Shown: one piece after another, positions 16,593 through 24,474 of the stretch | Numbering within the stretch: the first letter of the stretch is position 1 | Layout of the letters: every line of letters begins with the position of its first letter | DNA from: Planctomycetota bacterium | GTDB taxonomy: Bacteria > Planctomycetota > UBA8742 > UBA2392 | Assembly (NCBI GenBank): GCA_020425695.1 | Contig: JAGQRE010000022.1 | Coordinates: forward strand, 1 to 37,895 | Length of the DNA stretch: 37,895 nucleotides | Direction of reading: 5' to 3' | Made by a program: the position numbers and the translations under genes | Notes under the pieces: model-generated | The model's input: the letters and a program-made list of their open reading frames with translations, nothing else | Told to the model about the DNA's origin: nothing | Database searches by the model: none

Positions 16593-16602
16593 GGGAGTAG
16601 TT

Positions 16603-18537
16603 GTGGCGAACGCGCACGCGGCAAGTTCTGAGGAAAGCATGTCCAACCCATCCATTCAAGAGCATGAGTGGGAGGATGGGGAGTTGGTGATAGGACTCGT
16701 GTTTCCCACTGGTGTCAACTACAGGGAAGTGATCAATCCCTTAAAGGACCGACTGAAGTTATTCGATTACGTCGCTGAAGAGATCAACATCTCCGGCGAC
16801 GTAATACCAGAACTCAGTTCCGTCAAACCGTACAACTCAGAGCTAGAGCGAATATCCAATTTGCAGGATGCCGGGAACAGTGCGAGAGAGCGTTCGAAGG
16901 CAAACAGCATCCTAGCTGCTGGAGCAGTTTCATCAATTGGGGCAAATCGGCTTAGTGCCCGAAAGAGAAAGGAGATACGTTCACGCAAGGATGCACGAAA
17001 AAGAGTGGCGTACATCGTCAAATCCCTAAAGCGACCGGAGGAAGTGGCGCTACTCCGAGCTGTCTATGGGCACGGATTCTATTTGATTGGCATACATCAA
17101 GATGAAGCTGAGCGAGTGAGCTACCTAAAGGAACGCGCTCAGGTATCTCGGGACGAAGCGCAAGCGGCTATTGATCGAGACTCGGATGAAAAGGACTCTG
17201 ATCACGGCCAGCGGTTGACGGACACGTTCCACTTGTCTGACTTCTTCCTTCGTGTAGGCCAAGAGAGTTCTGCGCTTGAAAGGGATGTTTGGCGATTGCT
17301 CGATATTGTCTTCGCCTATCCCCACATGACCCCCTGTTTTGATGAGTATGCAATGTTTATGGCGTACTCCGCATCTCTTAGGTCCGCTGACCTTTCTAGG
17401 CAGGTGGGTGCAGTGATCGCGCAGGAGCACGACCTTATCGCAACAGGTGCGAACGATGCGCCAAAGTATGGAGGCGGGCACTATTGGGCAAAAGGTTACA
17501 GTTTGCCGAAGGAGCCGCTTGATGAAGCGGGCGGTCGCGACTACGTCCGTGGGTATGATTCGAACAAGAGAGAGTTGCTAAAGTTGTTGCGTCAGATCGA
17601 AGACAACCTCATCTCGGGAAATGACGGAGCAGAACTGTCGGCGTGGAAGGATGAAGTGACTGCGACATTTGATGCATTGAGTGAGAAGTTGCGTGCGTCG
17701 CAGAAGAAGAAGAACCCGGACCTTGAAGCGACGTTGGAATCTAGCAGGCAAAAGTACATTGATGATTCCGTAGAGACGCTTCGCAAGAGAGTGGCTGCTG
17801 GCCTCAAAGCTAGCCCATTGGGGGACATCACGGAGTATGGTCGTGTAGTCCATGCAGAGATGGACGCGCTGTTGTGTTGCTCTCGGATCAACGTTAGTGC
17901 AGCGGGGGCGACGATGTACTGCACGACATTCCCTTGCCACAACTGTGCGAAGCACATCGTGAGTGCGGGCATCAAACGGGTTGTCTACATTGAGCCTTAC
18001 GAGAAGAGCAGGGCATTGCAATTGAACGACGACACCATTGCAAAGGGCCTTAGCGAGAAGGTGGGGAAGGTATCTTTCGAGCCTTTTATTGGTGTGGGTC
18101 CGCGTCGGTTCTTCGACTTGTATTCAATGAAGCTTGGGTCGGGTCGAAACATCAAGCGAAAGAACGACACCGGAGATGCTTTACATTGGGACGCTGACAA
18201 TGTCGAGCAAAAGTGGGACATGGGCAGTGCCCAATTGAAGATCCAGATGTTGCCCGTGTCGTACCTAGAGAACGAAGAGAATATCGGCTCACAATACAAA
18301 AAAACCAGAAATGCAATGAAACTAGAGGTGGAAAATGCTGACCAAAGAAAAGAAAGCAGCGAAGAAGAAAGTAGTGGTAAGAAAGAAAAAGGCAGCGGCA
18401 AAGAAGTCAGTAGGAAAAAGAAAGGTACCAGCGGCGAAAAAGGCAGTCGTAAAACGGGCAACAGTAAAAAAGGCGTCCTCAAAGAAGGCCGCAAAGCGAC
18501 TGCCAGCCGTAAAGGTCAAAGGCGACGCAAGCGCTGA
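16603..18537 (+). CDS. avcD: Anti-phage dCTP deaminase (AvcD-type)
   Basis: A two-domain antiviral deaminase that converts dC nucleotides to dU nucleotides and starves replicating phage of dCTP. The N-terminal region (ELVIGLVFPTGVNYREV) is the P-loop-related domain of the family but lacks a GKS/T. The C-terminal zinc deaminase shows HAEMDAL (H417, E419) and PCHNC (C445, C448). GTG 16603 is preceded five bases upstream by GGGGAG, and ATG 16639 with GAGGA is an alternative start. The last 65-70 residues are a Lys/Ser/Gly-rich tail that overlaps a second gene in another frame, making the protein 644 residues against about 530 for Vibrio AvcD. A strong stem-loop precedes the ribosome binding site. 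It sits directly after the RM operon. Confidence 0.88.
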   Translation: MANAHAASSEESMSNPSIQEHEWEDGELVIGLVFPTGVNYREVINPLKDRLKLFDYVAEEINISGDVIPELSSVKPYNSELERISNLQDAGNSARERSKANSILAAGAVSSIGANRLSARKRKEIRSRKDARKRVAYIVKSLKRPEEVALLRAVYGHGFYLIGIHQDEAERVSYLKERAQVSRDEAQAAIDRDSDEKDSDHGQRLTDTFHLSDFFLRVGQESSALERDVWRLLDIVFAYPHMTPCFDEYAMFMAYSASLRSADLSRQVGAVIAQEHDLIATGANDAPKYGGGHYWAKGYSLPKEPLDEAGGRDYVRGYDSNKRELLKLLRQIEDNLISGNDGAELSAWKDEVTATFDALSEKLRASQKKKNPDLEATLESSRQKYIDDSVETLRKRVAAGLKASPLGDITEYGRVVHAEMDALLCCSRINVSAAGATMYCTTFPCHNCAKHIVSAGIKRVVYIEPYEKSRALQLNDDTIAKGLSEKVGKVSFEPFIGVGPRRFFDLYSMKLGSGRNIKRKNDTGDALHWDADNVEQKWDMGSAQLKIQMLPVSYLENEENIGSQYKKTRNAMKLEVENADQRKESSEEESSGKKEKGSGKEVSRKKKGTSGEKGSRKTGNSKKGVLKEGRKATASRKGQRRRKR

Positions 18538-18640
18538 CCGCGAAGAGTTCTTGGAAATGGCAACCAAGGCGGTGGAGTCATGGCCAGACTGGAAGAAGAA
18601 GACGCTGTCTAACTTCATGCCTATGGCACATAGTGGTTAG
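18335..18640 (+). CDS. Small Lys/Ala-rich (histone H1-like tail) protein overlapping the deaminase gene
   Basis: A 101-residue protein beginning with about 60 residues of Ala/Lys repeats (AAKKK, KKAAAKK, KKASSKKAAK), like bacterial histone H1-type DNA/RNA-binding tails. It ends in a compact non-repetitive segment, DREEFLEMATKAVESWPDWKKK. GAGGTGG lies five bases before ATG 18335. It overlaps the deaminase reading frame by 203 bases, shifted by one. The A/G-rich codons give a natural-looking repeat in this frame and a less natural tail in the deaminase frame, so this frame is probably the one selected. It may bind nucleic acid, or be the RNA/protein partner of the deaminase. Confidence 0.65.
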   Translation: MLTKEKKAAKKKVVVRKKKAAAKKSVGKRKVPAAKKAVVKRATVKKASSKKAAKRLPAVKVKGDASADREEFLEMATKAVESWPDWKKKTLSNFMPMAHSG

Positions 18641-18757
18641 TGAAGTCGCTCAAGAATGATGTGTTCCGCACGAGCAGGATGAACGGAATGCGGATAGGTA
18701 CGTGCTGAGCATAGCCTCAGCTCATCGGAATAAAGGCGCGACAATCGAGTGTGGTTC

Positions 18758-18788
18758 TTGGCGGAGTTTGGCGGAAAGTTCCGCCAAA
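18758..18788. promoter_or_regulatory. Upstream activator site for sigma-54 activator
   Basis: A perfect inverted repeat, TTTGGCGGAA (18767-18776) and TTCCGCCAAA (18779-18788), with a 2-base centre, is preceded by an extra half-site TTGGCGGA at 18758-18765. Its centre lies about 95 bases upstream of the -24 element, the usual place for an enhancer bound by a sigma-54 activator. The natural candidate is the activator encoded at 19333. Confidence 0.75.
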
Positions 18789-18870
18789 TTCACAGGGATT
18801 GGTTGTCGCGACTGTCCCGAACCCAGCGCCCATAGGTGACATCTTCTCAATTCAACCGTGGTCGGCGATT

Positions 18871-18886
18871 TGGCATGCGCATTGCA
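18871..18886 (+). promoter_or_regulatory. Sigma-54 (-24/-12) promoter
   Basis: TGGCATGCGCATTGCA matches the consensus TGGCAYR-N4-TTGCW at every conserved base, with ten bases between the GG and the GC. Transcription would start near 18898, giving a leader of about 24 bases before ATG 18922. The GAFTGA-containing activator two genes on makes this an almost certain sigma-54 promoter. Confidence 0.88.
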
Positions 18887-18921
18887 TGACGCTGGTCGAA
18901 GTTCAACAAAGGAGATGGAAC

Positions 18922-19332
18922 ATGGATCAGCAATCGGAAGATGCCAAGAAGTTGGTGGCGCACGTAAACGCTTTCCGGATCGCAGTGGTTCGCGGTGTTG
19001 AAGCAATGAAGATCGTTAGGCAGGCGATCAGCACCGTTCGGACGCAACTCGACTTGCAGCTCGAATTCGAACCCGACACTTCACCTGTCCTGAGAGACTA
19101 CCTGTTGCTCGGTGTTGCTGGTGCAGTGGAGGGCGGCGTCGGTGGAGCCGTGTTCGGCGCTCTGATCGGAAGCATCTTTGGTGACGCAAAGTCAGGTGCT
19201 CTGCTGGGCGCAGGTCTTGGCGCGGCCTTGGGAGGAGCGGCGGGCGTGAACAAAGTGCAGGTTGGCTGGCGCGTAGGAATCCGTTCTGGGATAGACGGGC
19301 AGCGCGAAATCATCGTTGAGCGGGTGCGCTAG
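18922..19332 (+). CDS. Glycine-zipper membrane protein
   Basis: A 136-residue protein. Residues 1-58 are soluble and helical. Residues 61-86 and 92-108 are hydrophobic segments full of Gly/Ala at regular spacing (GAVEGGVGGAVFGALIG, GALLGAGLGAALGGAAG), the glycine-zipper pattern of membrane oligomers and pores. A short basic tail follows. ATG 18922 has GGAG seven bases upstream, and longer in-frame readings from 18751 would cross the sigma-54 promoter, so they are excluded. It is the first gene of the sigma-54-driven operon, and its stop TAG directly abuts the ATG of the activator. The context suggests a membrane effector or stress sensor for the system, which is inference. Confidence 0.72.
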   Translation: MDQQSEDAKKLVAHVNAFRIAVVRGVEAMKIVRQAISTVRTQLDLQLEFEPDTSPVLRDYLLLGVAGAVEGGVGGAVFGALIGSIFGDAKSGALLGAGLGAALGGAAGVNKVQVGWRVGIRSGIDGQREIIVERVR

Positions 19333-21285
19333 ATGATTCACATCGAACATACGTTGCCGGAAGACCCCCTGCTCTCGGAGGTATGTGTTCACGTTAGACG
19401 CCACCTCTTTGAGGTGGTTGAGGCCCGCAGCAAGAATTCGATTCCCGCTATAGCGACGCTTCTGGGACTGTCGGGCAAGGAAGCAACCGACACGCAGCTT
19501 CGACCGGCCTTAAAGTCGAAAGACCCGATTGCGGCGGCGGCAGAGATATCTGTTCCCCGAAGGGTTAGGGCAAACGGCATAGTCCATTTGGCTTTTGGTG
19601 CGGAGTTCATTGCCCAATGTCATGACTGGCTACGCCGCCGCATTCGAGAAGAGAAGGCTTTCAACACGATCATTGCAGATGACTTGGCCACCCTGCTGGT
19701 GATGTCCAACGCGATGGACTTTGCGACAGCCAAAACCATCCACCCGACAAGCGGAACCCATTTGATTCCCATACTGATTGAGGGCGAAACCGGAACCGGA
19801 AAGGAATTGCTTGCGCGTGCGATCCACGAAATTTCTAGCGACCGGCTAAGCGGACATGGGGACTTTCACGCGATTCAGGTGTCAGGGCTTCCACACGGAC
19901 TGATCTCTGCAGAACTGTTCGGTGCGAAAAAAGGTGCATTCACCGGAGCGGTTGACCGAACTGGATTACTTGAAGAGGCACAAGATGGCACGCTCCTGAT
20001 TGATGAAGTCGGCGATCTTCCGGGTGACGTACAAATATCGCTGCTTCGCGTGATTCAAGAGAGGGTGTTCTCTCGGCTTGGCGAAAATCGAACTCGTCCC
20101 ATGAAGGCGAGAATCATCTCGGCCACGCTGCATGACCTTGAAGCGAATTCCGCCCAGAGTGGTGGAGAGACCGGACGACCCAAATTCCGTGAAGACCTGC
20201 TCCAGCGTCTTCGTGTGGGTTATCTCAATCTACCACCGCTGAGGCATAGAGGTGCTTGGGCACCTATAGTTGTTCCGCAAATGCTGAAGCAGCTTGGAAG
20301 CACTACTCAACCAGTCGCCAGCCGCAGCGTCTTGGACGCGCTCCAGTCCTATCGATGGGCAGGAAACTTAAGGCAACTGAGCGGCGTGCTAACAGTCGCG
20401 CTCAACGCGGCGCGGACCAAGACCCTACAACTGGAACACCTGCCGCACGAAATCTTGCGAAATTTCACTGCCCAGCCGATACAAATCAGGGCACCGGGAA
20501 TGCTGCTTGATGTCCGCAACGAAACTACGCCAAGCAGCTCTCTCCTAAATGCTCGTTTGGATCACTTGGAAACAATCTTGGACGGCTTTGATCCTGCGCT
20601 GAACGAAGCGCATGCGCATTACCGTTCGTTGCGCGAGATGCTTGGCTCAATCCCCGATGAATCGTCTGAACATAGGTCGGCGCTGAAGCGGCTGGACGAC
20701 TTCATCAAAGAACATCAGGCGTTAATTCGCGAAGCGATAGGCATGGGGTTTTACGACCACCTTTTGGCCTTGGATCTTCCGTCCAACATCAAGAATGCAG
20801 TTACTAGAAGACGCAACCGACACGAATCGAAAGCAAAGAAGTTGGCGAAGACCTTGGGAGCTAGAGAGTCAAAGCTTGATCTAAACAGAAGTCCTTTCTT
20901 TCGGCTCCTGCATCGGGCGCTGTCCCTGCCCATTCTGTCTGACGCCGACAGAGGTGGCTTGGCCAAGCTATACACATCGGCACTCATGTTACTGGATCAC
21001 TTCGCGCCCAAGATAAAGGAGCGAATCGGGATTGCGGCTCTGGAGGGCGGGTGGTCTGGCGTTGGCGAAGTGATTAAGGAATACCTGTCTTCTCTAGACG
21101 ACGTTATGGAGGAGGATGACGAGACTCCTCTTCCGAAGGGCAGTTGGAAGTCGTGGACAAAGCAACAATGGGAAGAACTTGTTGGTCACTTTCAGTCCCG
21201 AGCTGATGCTGCGCGACATATAGGATGCTCGGAAAAGACCGTAAAGAAGTACATCGATTACCACGGCGTCTCGCCGCCGTGGTGA
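19333..21285 (+). CDS. Sigma-54-dependent transcription activator (AAA+ enhancer-binding protein)
   Basis: A 650-residue bacterial enhancer-binding protein. An N-terminal regulatory region (about 1-120) of no family I recognise is followed by the AAA+ domain: Walker A GETGTGKE (151-158), GAFTGA (201-206) that contacts sigma-54, Walker B LLIDEVGDLP (D224, E225), and WAGNLRQL near 342-349. Unlike ordinary activators it then has about 240 extra helical residues before a C-terminal HTH (RADAARHIGCSEKTVKKYI, near 617-636). It should open the sigma-54 promoter at 18871 after binding the inverted repeat at 18767, so it regulates its own operon. It follows the glycine-zipper gene without a gap. The N-terminal or middle region probably senses an infection signal. 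Confidence 0.9.
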   Translation: MIHIEHTLPEDPLLSEVCVHVRRHLFEVVEARSKNSIPAIATLLGLSGKEATDTQLRPALKSKDPIAAAAEISVPRRVRANGIVHLAFGAEFIAQCHDWLRRRIREEKAFNTIIADDLATLLVMSNAMDFATAKTIHPTSGTHLIPILIEGETGTGKELLARAIHEISSDRLSGHGDFHAIQVSGLPHGLISAELFGAKKGAFTGAVDRTGLLEEAQDGTLLIDEVGDLPGDVQISLLRVIQERVFSRLGENRTRPMKARIISATLHDLEANSAQSGGETGRPKFREDLLQRLRVGYLNLPPLRHRGAWAPIVVPQMLKQLGSTTQPVASRSVLDALQSYRWAGNLRQLSGVLTVALNAARTKTLQLEHLPHEILRNFTAQPIQIRAPGMLLDVRNETTPSSSLLNARLDHLETILDGFDPALNEAHAHYRSLREMLGSIPDESSEHRSALKRLDDFIKEHQALIREAIGMGFYDHLLALDLPSNIKNAVTRRRNRHESKAKKLAKTLGARESKLDLNRSPFFRLLHRALSLPILSDADRGGLAKLYTSALMLLDHFAPKIKERIGIAALEGGWSGVGEVIKEYLSSLDDVMEEDDETPLPKGSWKSWTKQQWEELVGHFQSRADAARHIGCSEKTVKKYIDYHGVSPPW

Positions 21286-21394
21286 CTTGGAGCTGTCTCA
21301 CAGTCAGTAGATTCTGAAATAGGGCAGAGTGTGTTCGTGCCAACCGTCAACTGAACTTCGGACAAACAGTTGGCTAACCTGCTGGGGGAGCACG

Positions 21395-24127
21395 ATGCAG
21401 CCAATAGATGCAGAGCAACTAAAACGAATCGAGTCCACGCACCGTGGCTTTCTGTATCAGCATCTCGTTTGTGTTGGATGCATGATCCGCATGATCGGAT
21501 TCGCCGACAGATCCATCTTTGTTGAACGGGATGAGGATGTCGAGTTCCGCACGCCGAGTGAGTGGCAGTACATACAGGTGAAAGACCTTGCGGGTAGTCT
21601 CGTTCCCAGTGACATTGACACGAACTTAGACCAGTTTGACAAGATTCGAAAAGAACACGCGGCAGGAAAACGACCGGGCACACCGCTCATGATCATTGTG
21701 TCGTCAAGCGACTTGGGGCCAAAACTAGAGAAGAGCATTAAGGATCCTAGCTGGCCGAAGGATGTGCAGTTTGCAACACCGAGTCACCGCTGTGTGAAGC
21801 TAGGCTTTGACATCTTTCCAAGCTGGGATAAGGCGTTTGCCGACTGTTCGTCAAAGTTGAAATCCGTGCCGCTAAGCAAGGTCGATTCCGATACGTTGAC
21901 GTGGAAGTTGGCGGCCTATGCTCAGGCCATCGCGACAGGCAGTGGCAGCAAGACAAGCCATGAGATCACCAATGCGGAGCTGCTAGAGCTGCTGGACTTG
22001 CTTGAGGAGCTTGCAGATCTCCTTCCAGACCCACCTGACAAGTACATACCGCAGAGTGATGAACCAACGTTGGTCTGCCCCGAAGGGGTACGTGTTATTG
22101 AGGGATTGAGCGGGGCGGGTAAGACATCTTGGGCATCTGAGGCGTCCAAGCATACCGACGCCACAGTGGTGTACATGCGGGCGCGTGAACTTGGACGACG
22201 AGACTTTTCGTCTTGGGTAGCCACTCACATCGCAAACAACGTGTTCAAGGGTACTCCCGAAAAGTTAGGAGCGGCGTTTCGTCCAGACGCGACAGGGCCA
22301 GAATCGCTTCGCCTAGTTGCCAAAAGTCTGTACAAAGAGAGTCCCGGCGCTGTTGTCATAGTTGATGATGCCCAGTTTATAGAAGCAGCCCAGATCCACA
22401 CCGCTGTGAAAGCCACTCCATCTCTAAACTGGGTGTTCTTGGGTCAGCCGAGCGAGTCGTTGCAACAAGCGGGAGCATCCATTGGTGTTGAAGTGCTGGA
22501 ACTAAAGGGGTGGCCTGAGGACACCATCGCGAGAGTGTTGCATGAGAGAGGCGTAGTCGCGTCGGCCGAGAGCGTTAGTGAACTTCGGCATATGACCAGT
22601 GGTGCCCCGATGTGGGTGGACAATGTGGCGGTGCTGGTCAGTCAGCACTACGGCGATTCCTTGGACGCATATGTCAAGGAGTATCAGAAGCTTGAACATG
22701 CGCAGTCGGCGTCCTTTGAACACATCGTAAAGGAGAGCGTGGTTAAGACGCTATCGCCGGAAGCGCGGCGGTTGTTGGGCGCGGTAGCGTTCTTCAAGGC
22801 GCCGGTCGGGCACGAAACGCTAATCAAACTAGGTACTGCTGGTCTCAGTCAAAGCACCGGGCAAGCGGGTCGTGCGGTTCGGGAACTGACGGGTTGGCGG
22901 GTGTTGCGTTCAGTGGGTGGACTCAAAGTGATGCTACATGATGCGTATCGATCTGTTGCCGCCGAACTTGGAGACGAGTTGGGGGATGACGAGAGGAAGG
23001 CGGTCATGGCTTGCATCAAGAGCCGAGCAGAGCACGAACTGAGGACAGAGGGTGCGAGTTACGACACGATGCTCGACTACCTTCGTATCTTAGCCGAAGT
23101 CGGTGACAACGAGACGCTGGTCAATATTGCATCCAGTCTTGGTGAGTCTTGGAGGGAGCACGGCATATTGCAGGATGTGCAAACCCTGCTTACGGATGTC
23201 TATGAGGAGGACGGGCTGACCGAACTGGAGCGCTTCGACGTAGCCGACTCGTTGGCGTATTTTGCGGCCGAGTTGGGCGACAAAGGAGGTGTAACGAAGT
23301 GGCAACATAGGATGCACACTCATGCGGAAAAATCGGGTGTCCGGTCACCTGACATGGAGCGAAGATTCGTAATTCGTCAAATTCAATTGGCGCAGTTGGA
23401 AGAAGACTTTGACGCGGCGATTGCTGCGTTTGAGAACGCGGGTCGATGGCTTGAGAAGGACACCGAAGCTTGGCGCGTGCTGTACTACAGCGTTGCGCTT
23501 GTTGCTTTTGAACTAAACCAACACGAGAAGGTGCTCGAAATAACGGAAGCGGTGACGAACTCCTACATGAAGTTCTTCTTCAAGTTCAACTACGACGACA
23601 TCGTTGACGCCACTGCGAAGGAAATTCGAGACAAGGTACCCGTGGAGGATCCCACTGTTGAATTTCGTCACTACGCCGATTGTTGCTATTTGCGTGCGCG
23701 GTCATTGGAGGTGCTGAACCAAGCCGTTGAGCTTGAGTATTTCCACGCTCACAAGTTTTACGAACTTTCAGATTCACCGATTTCGGTATTGAAGGTGGCA
23801 AAGGATGTGATCGATCAGCTCAACTGGGAGCAACGCGACCCAGCGCGATCTGTTGAACTCATTGAGAAGTCCCTGTTCCCACTGCTGGAGGATCGGCGGA
23901 TGGCGGGGTCCAAGATGGACCTTCGTTCCATGTACGCCGTGTCTTTGGCATTGAATGGCAATCATCAACGTGCCCTTGATGAGTTGAAGGCGTTGGAGCC
24001 ATACGTGGGTGGGTTGAATGAGCACAATGCTCAAATCCACGAGAGGAGGGTTGCCATTGTCCACAACGCAATCGATGGAGCGTTTGTTGCGTCCCACCGA
24101 TTGGGAATCTGTACCGACGATCAGTAG
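21395..24127 (+). CDS. STAND-type NTPase with N-terminal Cap4/DUF4297-like nuclease region
   Basis: A 910-residue protein with the three-part build of Avs-like immune NTPases. Residues 15-65 (HRGFLYQHLV ... ERDEDVEF ... YIQVKDLAG) fit the DUF4297/Cap4-type PD-(D/E)XK nuclease, with D48 and Q61-V-K63 as putative active site. The NTPase follows, with Walker A GLSGAGKT (237-244, K243) and Walker B VVIVDDAQF (D324, D325). The C-terminal ~400 residues are helical repeats of TPR type (for example LEEDFDAAIAAFENAGRWL), likely the sensor. In known members, binding of a phage protein triggers oligomerisation and DNA cleavage. ATG 21395 has GGGGGAG four bases upstream. The gene starts 110 bases after the activator with no own promoter seen, so it is probably in the sigma-54 operon. 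Confidence 0.82.
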   Translation: MQPIDAEQLKRIESTHRGFLYQHLVCVGCMIRMIGFADRSIFVERDEDVEFRTPSEWQYIQVKDLAGSLVPSDIDTNLDQFDKIRKEHAAGKRPGTPLMIIVSSSDLGPKLEKSIKDPSWPKDVQFATPSHRCVKLGFDIFPSWDKAFADCSSKLKSVPLSKVDSDTLTWKLAAYAQAIATGSGSKTSHEITNAELLELLDLLEELADLLPDPPDKYIPQSDEPTLVCPEGVRVIEGLSGAGKTSWASEASKHTDATVVYMRARELGRRDFSSWVATHIANNVFKGTPEKLGAAFRPDATGPESLRLVAKSLYKESPGAVVIVDDAQFIEAAQIHTAVKATPSLNWVFLGQPSESLQQAGASIGVEVLELKGWPEDTIARVLHERGVVASAESVSELRHMTSGAPMWVDNVAVLVSQHYGDSLDAYVKEYQKLEHAQSASFEHIVKESVVKTLSPEARRLLGAVAFFKAPVGHETLIKLGTAGLSQSTGQAGRAVRELTGWRVLRSVGGLKVMLHDAYRSVAAELGDELGDDERKAVMACIKSRAEHELRTEGASYDTMLDYLRILAEVGDNETLVNIASSLGESWREHGILQDVQTLLTDVYEEDGLTELERFDVADSLAYFAAELGDKGGVTKWQHRMHTHAEKSGVRSPDMERRFVIRQIQLAQLEEDFDAAIAAFENAGRWLEKDTEAWRVLYYSVALVAFELNQHEKVLEITEAVTNSYMKFFFKFNYDDIVDATAKEIRDKVPVEDPTVEFRHYADCCYLRARSLEVLNQAVELEYFHAHKFYELSDSPISVLKVAKDVIDQLNWEQRDPARSVELIEKSLFPLLEDRRMAGSKMDLRSMYAVSLALNGNHQRALDELKALEPYVGGLNEHNAQIHERRVAIVHNAIDGAFVASHRLGICTDDQ

Positions 24128-24406
24128 TGCTCAGCGTTTTCATCAAGTAAGTTCTTTCCGCAGGCGGAAGTCGCTCCATTCGAGCGCTCTTGCGCAAGTT
24201 CGGTGTTAGCATTAGCATTCATCAACGCAGTTGGTGCCACCCTGTGGTTGCAGGGCGAAACCCACCACCAGAGCGCTGTGGTTCGTGTGAACCCGGCGAA
24301 ATGGTCTTCGCGGTGGCGGCACCTTGAGGCGTAACTGCCACTGCATCAAGGCGGAGACCGTTGCTCTGTGAGGACGGGTTCGTGTTACTCAATCGAGTTG
24401 CAGCAA

Positions 24407-24423
24407 CCTCAGCATCGCTGAGG
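24407..24423. promoter_or_regulatory. Hairpin in the leader of the viperin gene
   Basis: CCTCAGC and GCTGAGG form a perfect 7-bp stem with an ATC loop, about 50 bases before the viperin start. The 347-base gap 24128-24474 holds no convincing gene. It is rich in short complementary GC words (for example around 24235-24330) and may encode a structured RNA. Confidence 0.35.
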
Positions 24424-24474
24424 CGCGTCTGCGTTGTCACGGAGCACTTATGCCTTCTGGGCATGGGAGTTCCG

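Noticed and set aside
21286..21394. Second sigma-54 promoter before the STAND gene (GGCTAACCTGC)
   Set aside because: Only seven bases separate GG and GC instead of ten, so it does not fit.
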